Of a stretch of DNA of 11,345 nucleotides, positions 1 through 6,379 are shown one piece after another. A program made the position numbers and the translations under genes. Position 1 is the first letter of the stretch; the number at the start of each line of letters is the position of its first letter. The notes under the pieces are model-generated. The model was not told the DNA's origin. It made no database searches and saw nothing but the letters and a program-made list of their open reading frames with translations. Origin of the DNA: Gammaproteobacteria bacterium (GTDB lineage Bacteria; Pseudomonadota; Gammaproteobacteria; Eutrophobiales; Eutrophobiaceae); NCBI GenBank assembly GCA_004356415.1, contig SMWN01000064.1, positions 1-11,345 of the forward strand, read 5' to 3'.

Positions 1-1
1 T

Positions 2-229
2 GAAGAAGCATTGCGTTGGCTCGACTATTATGGCGATCCCTATACAAAAAATATTCATGATCTTAATGGTAAGTTGGGAATCGATTTTGGTGTCTACGGT
101 GTCCCGGAAACGTTTATCATTGATCACAAAGGTATCATTCGATACAAACACATTGGTCCTATTACTGAGGATATTTTGAAAAATAAACTACTGCCCATCA
201 TTAAGCAACTCAAGGCCGTCGGCTTATGA
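2..229 (+). CDS. ccmG: CcmG/DsbE thiol:disulfide oxidoreductase, C-terminal part (5' end outside window)
   Basis: This is the C-terminal 75 residues of a thioredoxin-fold protein, open at the left edge of the window. The diagnostic part is the segment GVYGVPETFIID, which holds the cis-proline loop (V-P-E-T) conserved in CcmG/DsbE, followed by the last strand and helix of the fold. The catalytic CxxC and the membrane anchor would lie upstream and cannot be seen. In the family this periplasmic, membrane-tethered protein helps keep apocytochrome c cysteines (and CcmH) reduced before heme ligation. The stop overlaps the ccmH start by 4 bp (ATGA), so the two are translationally coupled. The next gene being ccmH supports CcmG over a generic TlpA-like thioredoxin. 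Confidence 0.9.
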   Translation, partial: EEALRWLDYYGDPYTKNIHDLNGKLGIDFGVYGVPETFIIDHKGIIRYKHIGPITEDILKNKLLPIIKQLKAVGL

Positions 230-696
230 AGGTCAATTTGTTAACTGGTTTAATTGTTTTTCTGATGGCACTGGCATCAAGTGTAAATGCTGCTGATGTC
301 CCACTGGATTTTACAGATCCTGCACAGGAACAGCGGTATATGGCGCTTATAGAAGGACTACGTTGTCTGGTTTGTCAAAACCAGTCACTCGCAGATTCTA
401 ATGCCGATCTGGCGCAGGATCTAAGACAGGAGGTTTATCGCCTGTTGATTGAAGGCGATAACAATGAAGACATCATTAAATACTTGGTTGCAAGATACGG
501 TGATTTTGTACTGTACCGCCCGCCATTCAAATCGACAACGTATTTGCTTTGGTTGGCTCCCGTTATCTTTTTAATAATTGGCATCTGCATCACAATTTTA
601 TTGATACGCAAGCAACAATTTCACGCGCTGAATGAGGAAGAACAGGAAGTTGCGGATCAAATACTGAACGAAGATCTTTTGGGGAACAAAAAATGA
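226..696 (+). CDS. ccmH: Cytochrome c maturation protein CcmH (CcmH/CycL/NrfF family)
   Basis: A 156-residue membrane-anchored periplasmic thiol protein. Residues 1-22 form a signal peptide ending VNA. The signature LRCLVCQNQSLADS follows, with redox cysteines C47 and C50. A helical segment comes next, then one transmembrane helix at about residues 106-127 and a short charged cytoplasmic tail. The family reduces or resolves the disulfide of the apocytochrome CxxCH motif together with CcmG, and passes the apoprotein to the CcmF ligase. This is the short CcmH form: the TPR half, fused in E. coli CcmH, is the separate downstream gene ccmI. It overlaps both neighbours by 4 bp (ATGA at each end), indicating one transcript with coupled translation. 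Confidence 0.95.
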   Translation: MKVNLLTGLIVFLMALASSVNAADVPLDFTDPAQEQRYMALIEGLRCLVCQNQSLADSNADLAQDLRQEVYRLLIEGDNNEDIIKYLVARYGDFVLYRPPFKSTTYLLWLAPVIFLIIGICITILLIRKQQFHALNEEEQEVADQILNEDLLGNKK

Positions 697-1940
697 TAAT
701 GATCTTTTGGGTCGTTAATGCGTGTATGTTGCTGCTAGCGCTTGCCTTTGTGTTGGTACCGATAATCCGCCACCATCATAATAATGGTACCGGGATTCGT
801 AACGAACTAAACATCCATATCCATAAAGAACATCTACAGGAACTAAAAAACGATTTAAAGGAAGGCAATATTGATGAAAATGAATTCAATGGTGCCAAAC
901 ACGAACTGGAACGAAATTTACTAACGGATATTACAGATACTGGAAAAGATAATAACCACGTCGATACAAGTATTTCATTCAAAACAATGGTGCCGATTAT
1001 TGTTGTTTTCCCGGTGTTTGTCATTGTCACATATCTAATGCTGGGAAACATTGATATGGTGAGCGTCCAGGTTGATAAAAAAGAACAACAAACAAACCAG
1101 GGCGCGATACATTCCATTGAAAAAATGGTTGCAAACTTAAGCGCACATCTGCAGGAACAGCCAGAAAATGGTGAAGGCTGGAGACTTTTGGCGCGTACAT
1201 ATCTTGTGATGAATAGATATCAGGATGCAGTGATTGCTTACCAGAATGCACGCAAATATATCGGTGATGACCCACAATTACTGGCAGACTATTCAGAAGC
1301 GTTGATATTGGCAAATAACAACAGCTTTACAGAAGAGGCAGCAAATCTGATTAATCTCTCCTTACAGGCAAACCCGAATGAACCAAAAGCGCTCCGGATC
1401 GCAGGTTATGCCAGTTTCGAGCGAGGAGATATTGCAAAAACACTTCACTATTGGGAACAATTGTTGAATGTTTTACCACCGGGAAGTGATGAATCAGAAT
1501 CCCTGGTAGAGAAGTTAAATAAAATTAAACAAAATGCCGCTGCAATATCTCCTGACAAGGGTATTGCTGTTACTGAGGTGATAGATACATCGATGTCTGC
1601 AATTGATGTACAGGTCAATCTGGCTTCAGCACTACTGAAAGAAGCAAGTCCGGAAGACACGGTATTTATTTTTGCCCGTGCTTCTGAAGGCCCGCGTATG
1701 CCACTGGCGATTGTTCGCAAACAGGTAAAAGATCTCCCTGTTAAGGTAACATTGGACGATTCTACGGCCATGTCACCTGCCATGAGATTGTCAAAATTCA
1801 AACAGGTTGTCATCAGCGCGCGTGTTTCTAAAAGTGGTGATGCCGCACCACGCAGCGGAGATCTGTCCGGATCGAGTGCTGACATTCAACCAGGGGAAGT
1901 GACTGGAGTAAACATCACTATAGATCAGATCCTGCCCTAG
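693..1940 (+). CDS. ccmI: Cytochrome c biogenesis TPR protein CcmI (CycH)
   Basis: A 415-residue apocytochrome c chaperone. It has a transmembrane helix at residues 3-25 and a charged, predicted cytoplasmic loop with an LKxDLKEGxIDExEF-like helical segment (about 48-75). A second helix follows at 97-118, then a periplasmic TPR region at about 150-265 (WRLLARTYLVMNRYQDAV is a clear TPR helix pair). The C-terminal beta-rich domain (about 300-412) contains the typical DTVFIFARASEGPRMPLAI segment. The family binds the C-terminal helix of apocytochrome c and delivers it to CcmF/CcmH. Length is normal for a bipartite CcmI. The start overlaps the ccmH stop (ATGA); an in-frame ATG two codons later is an alternative. 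No clear terminator follows. Confidence 0.93.
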   Translation: MIMIFWVVNACMLLLALAFVLVPIIRHHHNNGTGIRNELNIHIHKEHLQELKNDLKEGNIDENEFNGAKHELERNLLTDITDTGKDNNHVDTSISFKTMVPIIVVFPVFVIVTYLMLGNIDMVSVQVDKKEQQTNQGAIHSIEKMVANLSAHLQEQPENGEGWRLLARTYLVMNRYQDAVIAYQNARKYIGDDPQLLADYSEALILANNNSFTEEAANLINLSLQANPNEPKALRIAGYASFERGDIAKTLHYWEQLLNVLPPGSDESESLVEKLNKIKQNAAAISPDKGIAVTEVIDTSMSAIDVQVNLASALLKEASPEDTVFIFARASEGPRMPLAIVRKQVKDLPVKVTLDDSTAMSPAMRLSKFKQVVISARVSKSGDAAPRSGDLSGSSADIQPGEVTGVNITIDQILP

Positions 1941-2033
1941 AATTATTTATAAAGATTATAGTTAACTGTATCTGGCATTTTTAAACTGGTTGGTGGCAAT
2001 ACATATTTCCAATATATTGAGAACAAAATCGGA

Positions 2034-2306
2034 ATGGATATAAAACTACTGCTAGGCGTTTTTATAGTTATTTTTATTGCTGAACTTGGTGATAAAACTC
2101 AACTGGCGACAATGCTCTTTGCAGCAGATAAAGAAGTGAATAAATTCACAGTATTTCTTGGTGCCTCACTGGCACTGATACTTGCATCTGCAATTGGAGT
2201 ATTAGCAGGTGGTTTTATTTCACATTACTTGAGTGAAAAATATTTACACTACATTGCCGGGCTCGGCTTTGTCTGTATCGGGTTTTGGACGCTATTCAAA
2301 GCGTGA
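2034..2306 (+). CDS. TMEM165/GDT1 (UPF0016) family membrane protein, single-repeat form
   Basis: A 90-residue very hydrophobic protein with about three membrane helices (roughly 3-15 plus the motif helix, 38-60 and 70-89). Helix 1 carries the family signature E-x-G-D-K-T as IAELGDKTQLATMLFA, with E17, G19, D20, K21 and T22. Members of this family export Mn2+ (Vibrio MneA) or exchange Ca2+/Mn2+ for H+ (Gdt1, TMEM165). The usual protein has two copies of this half with opposed topology. This one has a single copy, so function would need a homodimer or a partner encoded elsewhere. It sits between ccmI and ccmA on the same strand, with 93 bp upstream and 124 bp downstream. The ribosome binding site is weak (GAGAAC). 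A link to cytochrome maturation is not established. Confidence 0.85.
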   Translation: MDIKLLLGVFIVIFIAELGDKTQLATMLFAADKEVNKFTVFLGASLALILASAIGVLAGGFISHYLSEKYLHYIAGLGFVCIGFWTLFKA

Positions 2307-2430
2307 AAGAAAGTCATACAGAGCAATATTAATTAATCTTTATCAAACTACGAGTTCATTATATCTTATAGATGCGGTAATTAAGATAAATGAGTAAGGA
2401 ACAGATCTTTATTAAAGAATAATTCACTTG

Positions 2431-3117
2431 ATGAATCGCATACAGAAATTGAACGCCTTAAAAACAATACAATATAACTGCAAGGAAGATGAGTTATCAC
2501 AGCTTGAAGTATCAGGAATTGAATGTATTCGTCAGGATATTATTTTGTTTCAAGATGTTAGTTTCAAATTGCATACAGGAGACTTGCTTCAGATCGATGG
2601 AGTAAATGGAAGTGGCAAAAGCAGTCTGCTGCGACTACTCGCTGGCCTTATGCAGCCAAATGCCGGAGAGATAATCTGGCAGGGAAAGGAAATATCAAGA
2701 TGCCGTTATGAATATCAGCAAGAGATCATTTATATCGGCCATTTGAACGGAGTGAAAGACGCCCTAACTGCATTGGAAAATCTTCGAGTGATGGTGGCAT
2801 TAGCGGGTTCAAAGCCAGATATCCCATTATCAAATGCTCTGGATCAGGTTGAACTGGCTGGTATGGATACAATCCCTTTAAGTCGCATGTCAGCAGGGCA
2901 GAAACGTCGCGTAGCGCTTGCACGGTTATTTGTAACAAAGGCTGCAATCTGGCTTCTGGATGAGCCGTTTACTTCACTGGATGCGTCGGGCAAATTGGTT
3001 ATCGAGCGGCTGATCGCGGAGCATTGTGCTCGCGGAGGTATTATTATTTTTGCGACTCATCAGCCCATGGAAATTGAAAATTGTTCCATAATGCATATTC
3101 ATCTCGGGAAGAAATAA
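2431..3117 (+). CDS. ccmA: Heme exporter ATP-binding protein CcmA
   Basis: The ABC ATPase of the CcmABCD complex, which powers release of heme-loaded CcmE from CcmC. Numbered from ATG 2431 (228 residues): Walker A GVNGSGKS at 57-64, ABC signature MSAGQ at 153-157 within LSRMSAGQKRR, Walker B IWLLDEP with D177 and E178, and H-loop histidine 210 in FATHQP. The QKRRVALARL segment and the following LWLLDEPFTSLD-type sequence are typical of CcmA. About 22 residues precede the usual family start (here LEVSGIECIR). No internal start codon with a ribosome binding site was found in that stretch, so the extension is kept. A TTG directly before the ATG is a less likely start. The stop overlaps ccmB by 1 bp (TAATG). 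Confidence 0.95.
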   Translation: MNRIQKLNALKTIQYNCKEDELSQLEVSGIECIRQDIILFQDVSFKLHTGDLLQIDGVNGSGKSSLLRLLAGLMQPNAGEIIWQGKEISRCRYEYQQEIIYIGHLNGVKDALTALENLRVMVALAGSKPDIPLSNALDQVELAGMDTIPLSRMSAGQKRRVALARLFVTKAAIWLLDEPFTSLDASGKLVIERLIAEHCARGGIIIFATHQPMEIENCSIMHIHLGKK

Positions 3118-3794
3118 TGTACTCTTACTGGAATGTCTTCAGGGTTATTTTTTTACGAGATATTATTCTCGCATCCAGATATCGTGCGGAACTTGCCAAC
3201 CCACTTATTTTTTTTATTATGGTCATTGTTTTGTTTCCGTTTGCATTTGGTTCGGATCCAGAATTGTTAAGGAGAGTGACGGCAGGAATGATCTGGATCA
3301 CCGCATTATTGGCCTCAAGCCTTTCACTCGAAGGTATATTTCGATCTGATTATGATGATGGTTCGGCTGAACAGATGGTACTTTCCGGATGTCCGTTGAC
3401 GCTGTTGGTTGCAGCAAAGATTACAGCACATTGGTGCCTGACAGGATTGCCACTGATTATTATTGCAATGTTGACGGCTTATTTGTTGTCATTATCGACA
3501 CAGGCATTACAGGCACTTTTTTTAACGCTTTTATTGGGGACTCCCGTGCTGAGTTTGATTGGTGCCATAGCTGTTGCATTAACAGTAGGTTTGCGTAGTG
3601 GTGGTATGCTTCTCAGCTTGATTATTTTGCCTCTGTATATGCCGACCCTGATTTTTTCCATGTTGGCAGTGGAAAATGCCATGGTAGATCTTCCCGTTGA
3701 TGCCGAGCTTTATTTCTTGTCCGGAATGCTAGCATTATCTGTTACGCTGGCGCCGATTGCGACAGCTTATTCCTTGCGAATTCGTATGAGTTAA
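3117..3794 (+). CDS. ccmB: Heme exporter membrane protein CcmB
   Basis: A 225-residue integral membrane permease with about six transmembrane helices (roughly 25-45, 54-70, 95-118, 127-150, 155-178 and 193-215). It partners CcmA in the ABC module that drives holo-CcmE release. The conserved cytoplasmic motif FRSDYDDGSAEQMVLSGCPL follows helix 2, and LPLYMPTLIFSM lies in the fifth helix region; both are typical of CcmB. ATG 3117 is chosen because it overlaps the ccmA stop (TAATG), is preceded by GGGAAG, and gives the family's usual N-terminus and length. The reading frame stays open upstream to 3081 but only over the end of ccmA. The gap to ccmC is 5 bp. Confidence 0.94.
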   Translation: MYSYWNVFRVIFLRDIILASRYRAELANPLIFFIMVIVLFPFAFGSDPELLRRVTAGMIWITALLASSLSLEGIFRSDYDDGSAEQMVLSGCPLTLLVAAKITAHWCLTGLPLIIIAMLTAYLLSLSTQALQALFLTLLLGTPVLSLIGAIAVALTVGLRSGGMLLSLIILPLYMPTLIFSMLAVENAMVDLPVDAELYFLSGMLALSVTLAPIATAYSLRIRMS

Positions 3795-3799
3795 CATAA

Positions 3800-4549
3800 A
3801 TGCTAAAACAATTTCATCGACTAGTTTCTCCGAAGTATTTTTACAATCTAGCAGTTCTGCTGACACCATGGTTTTCATGGCTCACTGCCCTGTTAATGAT
3901 TGCTGGTCTTTATGGCGGGTTAGTTTTTGCTCCTGCTGATTATCAGCAGGGTGAGAGTTTCAGAATTATCTACGTGCATGTGCCATCCGCCTGGATGTCC
4001 CTGTTTATATATATTGTGATGGCAGTAGCAGGGGGCGTAGGTTTGATCTGGCATATCAAGATCGCTGATGTACTAGCCAAGAGTTGTGCGCCGGTGGGTG
4101 CTTCATTTACATTTCTTGCATTGGCCACTGGCTCTCTCTGGGGGAAGCCTATGTGGGGGACCTGGTGGGTATGGGATGCCAGGCTAACTTCTGAATTGAT
4201 TTTGTTATTTTTATATCTGGGGTATATGGCATTGCAATCAGCATTTGAAGATCGCAGGGTTGCAGCACGGGCAAGTGCAATATTGGCGCTAGTTGGTCTT
4301 GTCAATATCCCAATCATCCATTATTCAGTCGAATGGTGGAGTACCCTGCATCAGGGAGCTACTGTCTCAAAGATTGATGCTCCTTCGATTCATATCGACA
4401 TGCTGATTCCTCTTTTAATCATGGCATTGGCGTTTAAAGCATATTTTGTGACTATAGTTCTGCTTAGGTCCAGAACAGAAATTCTGGAATATGAATGTCA
4501 CAGTACCTGGGTCAGTGAACTGTTAAACAAGGTGGAGTCAAAAACATAA
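3800..4549 (+). CDS. ccmC: Heme-handling membrane protein CcmC
   Basis: A 249-residue member of the heme-handling-protein superfamily with six predicted membrane helices. The periplasmic tryptophan-rich WWD domain reads WGKPMWGTWWVWDARLTSE (about 114-132). The axial heme ligand histidines are visible as H60 (IIYVHVPSAW) and H184 (STLHQGAT), at the positions known for E. coli CcmC. The protein holds heme at the outer face of the inner membrane and, with CcmD, presents it to CcmE for covalent attachment. The gene lies 5 bp after ccmB and its TAA is immediately followed by the ccmD ATG, so it belongs to the ccmABCDE run. Length and motifs are ordinary. Confidence 0.97.
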   Translation: MLKQFHRLVSPKYFYNLAVLLTPWFSWLTALLMIAGLYGGLVFAPADYQQGESFRIIYVHVPSAWMSLFIYIVMAVAGGVGLIWHIKIADVLAKSCAPVGASFTFLALATGSLWGKPMWGTWWVWDARLTSELILLFLYLGYMALQSAFEDRRVAARASAILALVGLVNIPIIHYSVEWWSTLHQGATVSKIDAPSIHIDMLIPLLIMALAFKAYFVTIVLLRSRTEILEYECHSTWVSELLNKVESKT

Positions 4550-4729
4550 ATGTCTATTCAGGAATTTTTTTACATGGGAGGATATGGCTTTTATGTCTGG
4601 TCCTCATATGGTTTAACAGCAATTGTTTTAATATTTAATGTAATCCAATCACTTTCCCTGCAGCGTAAAACCTTGCGTGAGTTGAATAATCGGCTACGTC
4701 GACTCAGAGAAAGAAATGACCCCGCGTAA
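4550..4729 (+). CDS. ccmD: Heme exporter small subunit CcmD
   Basis: A 59-residue single-pass membrane protein. The N-terminus MSIQEFFYMGGYGFYVWSSY has the aromatic and glycine-rich YMGGYGxYVW pattern typical of CcmD. A membrane helix follows at about 17-35, then a strongly basic cytoplasmic tail (RKTLRELNNRLRRLRER). CcmD associates with CcmA, CcmB and CcmC and is needed to release holo-CcmE. ATG 4550 directly follows the ccmC TAA. The 3' end overlaps the ccmE start by 14 bp in another frame. Identification rests on position, size, topology and the N-terminal motif, since the family is weakly conserved in sequence. Confidence 0.93.
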   Translation: MSIQEFFYMGGYGFYVWSSYGLTAIVLIFNVIQSLSLQRKTLRELNNRLRRLRERNDPA

Positions 4730-5174
4730 AAAAAGAATCTTCATGGTTTTTTTCATCACGCTTGGCATGGGCGTCGCAGTTGCGTTGATATTGACTGCAT
4801 TTGAAAAAAACCTGCTATATTTCTACGCCCCTACACAAATCGTAGCAGGTGAAGCACCCATCGATCGTGCTTTTCGAATTGGTGGTCTTGTATTGGAAGG
4901 CAGTGTTGTCCGTGATCCGGAAACATTGGAAGTCCAATTTGTACTGACAGATACGCTTAATCAGGTAACCATCACTTATGAAGGAATATTGCCAGATCTT
5001 TTTCGCGAGGGTCAGGGAATTGTTGCGAATGGGAAACTAGATGAAAATGGTATTTTCCAGGCTAAAGAAGTGTTAGCCAAGCATGATGAAAATTACATGC
5101 CACCGGAGGTAGCGGATGCTTTGGAAAAAGCCGGTGCCATTGGTCAATATGGTCGGTACAAACAAAGACTGTAA
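4716..5174 (+). CDS. ccmE: Periplasmic heme chaperone CcmE
   Basis: A 152-residue heme chaperone. The N-terminus MTPRKKRIF is a basic anchor start, followed by one membrane helix (about 8-28) and an OB-fold periplasmic domain. The covalent heme site is AKHDENYMPPEV, with heme-binding H123 and conserved Y127 (H130 and Y134 in E. coli), so this is the common His type and not the Cys variant. VTITYEGILPDLFREGQGIVANG in the OB fold is also a family hallmark. It starts inside the end of ccmD. It is the last ccm gene here: ccmF, which normally follows, is absent downstream, where a minus-strand gene remnant begins within a few bases of the stop. Confidence 0.97.
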   Translation: MTPRKKRIFMVFFITLGMGVAVALILTAFEKNLLYFYAPTQIVAGEAPIDRAFRIGGLVLEGSVVRDPETLEVQFVLTDTLNQVTITYEGILPDLFREGQGIVANGKLDENGIFQAKEVLAKHDENYMPPEVADALEKAGAIGQYGRYKQRL

Positions 5175-5176
5175 CA

Positions 5177-5438
5177 ATATTTACTGACTTCAAAATCCGT
5201 GTTCTCGCTGATATCCAGCACCGTTCTATCTTTCATGATAATTTTTACAGAGCTATTGGCACCAGTTTGATGATGTCGCCTTCCTGATGGTATCGTCGGA
5301 ACTCAATTCTGACCCATTAATGATTGCAGTGCCCTTGATACTGAAGGCTTTACCTGTATTCGCCATGGCATTGGCGAACTGGAAGGAAAGCAGGAGAATA
5401 AATAATAGCTTGCTAAATGAACGGAATGTTATGGTCAT
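5177..5438 (-). pseudogene. Decayed FecR-domain exported protein (two frameshifts, 3' truncated)
   Basis: The minus strand begins at ATG 5438 with an AAGGA ribosome binding site about 9 bases upstream. It encodes a signal peptide (FRSFSKLLFILLLSFQFANA), then FSIKGTAIINGSELSSDDTI, the start of a FecR-type ligand domain, and soon stops at 5253. The domain continues in other frames: EGDIIK in a second frame (near 5285-5268) and TGANSSVKIIMKDRTVLDI, then SENTDFEVSKY in a third (5267-5177). Restoring one G near 5282-5286 and one A near 5266-5269 joins them into one continuous FecR-like sequence (GD-I-x-x-G-D-I-I-K-T-G-A-N-S-S). Coherence ends at 5177, three bases past the ccmE stop, so the C-terminal part is lost. 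Intact relatives are periplasmic proteins with a FecR domain of poorly known role. Sequencing error could explain the frameshifts but not the truncation. Confidence 0.75.
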
Positions 5439-5684
5439 ACGCCATCGTCCTTAGAATATTGTCAAGAATATGCGCGCATGGTCTCATATTTGTGATTTCG
5501 ATATAAGTTGATGTTTAATGATAACTTTATGTAATTTCACCAAATTTATGTCATAAAGCATCGCACTCTAGCGTTATACCAAAAAACCATATATATACTT
5601 GTATTGGTTTCGGAACTATCATTCGGCAATCGTTCTAAAAACCTAGATGAGTAATTTTTGATATTGAATAATTGCGGGTTATTT
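5439..5684. other. Divergent intergenic region between FecR remnant and Cys-rich gene
   Basis: A 246-bp A+T-rich non-coding spacer that should hold the divergent promoters of the two flanking genes. Visible structure: a perfect 7-bp inverted repeat CTTTATG (5525-5531) / CATAAAG (5552-5558), overlapping a direct repeat of TTTATGT (5526-5532 and 5545-5551). A second small inverted pair, AAACCA / TGGTTT, flanks a TATATATA stretch near 5585-5610. No convincing -35/-10 pair with good spacing was found on either strand. Confidence 0.4.
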
Positions 5685-6032
5685 GTGAAAAGCATAAAAA
5701 CATCTTTAGTCTTTTATATCTTCGCGTTTTGCACATTGCAGGTGAACGCTGCCACCCATGAAAACTATCACCATGAAGCACCAGTTGTGTTCAATCACAA
5801 TGATTCTATCGTTGGGGCACTGCTTCTCGTTGAAAATAGTGAGGAGTCAATCACTTACTCTGACCCTCAGTCTGGTGATTTAGTCATCCCTGGCGCAAAA
5901 GAAAATGAGGGAAGAGAGAAGCAATGTGTGACTGTGTGTGATGAGTGGGGTAAAAACTGCATTATCAATCCTAGAACTGGCACACGAAAATGCCGAAGAA
6001 TGTGCAAATCATTCGGCAAAGAGTGTTTCTAA
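5685..6032 (+). CDS. Small secreted cysteine-rich protein of unknown function
   Basis: I do not recognise this protein. From GTG 5685 it has 115 residues: a signal peptide (MKSIKTSLVFYIFAFCTLQVNA, 1-22), a histidine-rich mature start (THENYHHE), an acidic middle part, and a basic cysteine-rich C-terminus. The six mature cysteines (81, 85, 92, 103, 107, 114) form two copies of C-x3-C-x2-[WF]-G-K-x-C, namely CVTVCDEWGKNC and CRRMCKSFGKEC, separated by ten residues. An even cysteine count in an exported protein suggests three disulfides, or a metal site. GTG is preferred because it gives a compact signal peptide; TTG 5664 or 5658 in the same frame would lengthen the n-region. The ribosome binding site is weak for all of them. 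It is a separate unit from the ccm genes. Confidence 0.7.
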   Translation: MKSIKTSLVFYIFAFCTLQVNAATHENYHHEAPVVFNHNDSIVGALLLVENSEESITYSDPQSGDLVIPGAKENEGREKQCVTVCDEWGKNCIINPRTGTRKCRRMCKSFGKECF

Positions 6033-6062
6033 GTAGGCTTTTCTAAGTACCAGGGCTTACTT
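6031..6062 (+). terminator. Possible weak stem-loop after the Cys-rich gene
   Basis: AAGTAGGC (6031-6038) and GCTTACTT (6055-6062) can pair over 7 of 8 positions with a 16-base loop, just at the stop of the upstream gene and followed by TTATT. There is no strong T-run, so intrinsic termination is doubtful. The direct repeat TTTCTAAGTA (6026-6035 and 6040-6049) overlaps the stop codon and the left arm. Confidence 0.25.
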
Positions 6063-6137
6063 TATTCCGACCTGAAAATTCTACAACAGGTTTGACGTTC
6101 TCATCAAACCATACATAAATCAATATCTTATCCGGGG

Positions 6138-6166
6138 GTTACAAAGCATAGTTCAGGCTTTATAAT
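6138..6166 (+). promoter_or_regulatory. Sigma-70-type promoter for tRNA-Leu
   Basis: A perfect -10 TATAAT (6161-6166) stands 17 bp after a -35-like GTTACA (6138-6143; 4 of 6 matches to TTGACA). The bases after the -10 (AGCCGCGC) form a G+C-rich discriminator, as in stringently controlled stable-RNA promoters. Transcription would start near 6173, about 45 nt before the tRNA 5' end, and could read on into tig. Confidence 0.65.
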
Positions 6167-6217
6167 AGCCGCGCTTTAACCTCATCCCGAAAGACGATAT
6201 CGTTTCGATTGCCTAAT

Positions 6218-6303
<86 letters not shown>

Positions 6304-6379
6304 TTATTTTATTCACCAGGTACAAAACATTATAAGTTGGTTTATTTGATTTAAATCTGAGAAATTTTGAGGAACAGAA

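Noticed and set aside
1448..1885. Minus-strand open frame opposite the end of ccmI
   Set aside because: It is a shadow of ccmI's C-terminal domain, with no signal peptide, motif or ribosome binding site that would support a gene.
2340..2367. Possible promoter TTATCA / TATCTT upstream of ccmA
   Set aside because: Each hexamer matches consensus at only about four positions and the region is A+T-rich, so the match is not distinguishable from background.
3389..3682. Extra open frames on both strands inside ccmB
   Set aside because: They are out of frame with a clearly conserved membrane protein and have no independent support.
5253..5438. Intact 61-aa secreted protein on the minus strand
   Set aside because: The conserved FecR-like sequence continues in the other two frames past its stop, so it is better explained as the start of a broken gene.
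6188..6207. Palindrome around ACGATATCGT in the tRNA-Leu leader
   Set aside because: The pairing has no loop and needs a 2-nt bulge to extend, so it is not a good RNA hairpin. It may be chance, and no known role fits.
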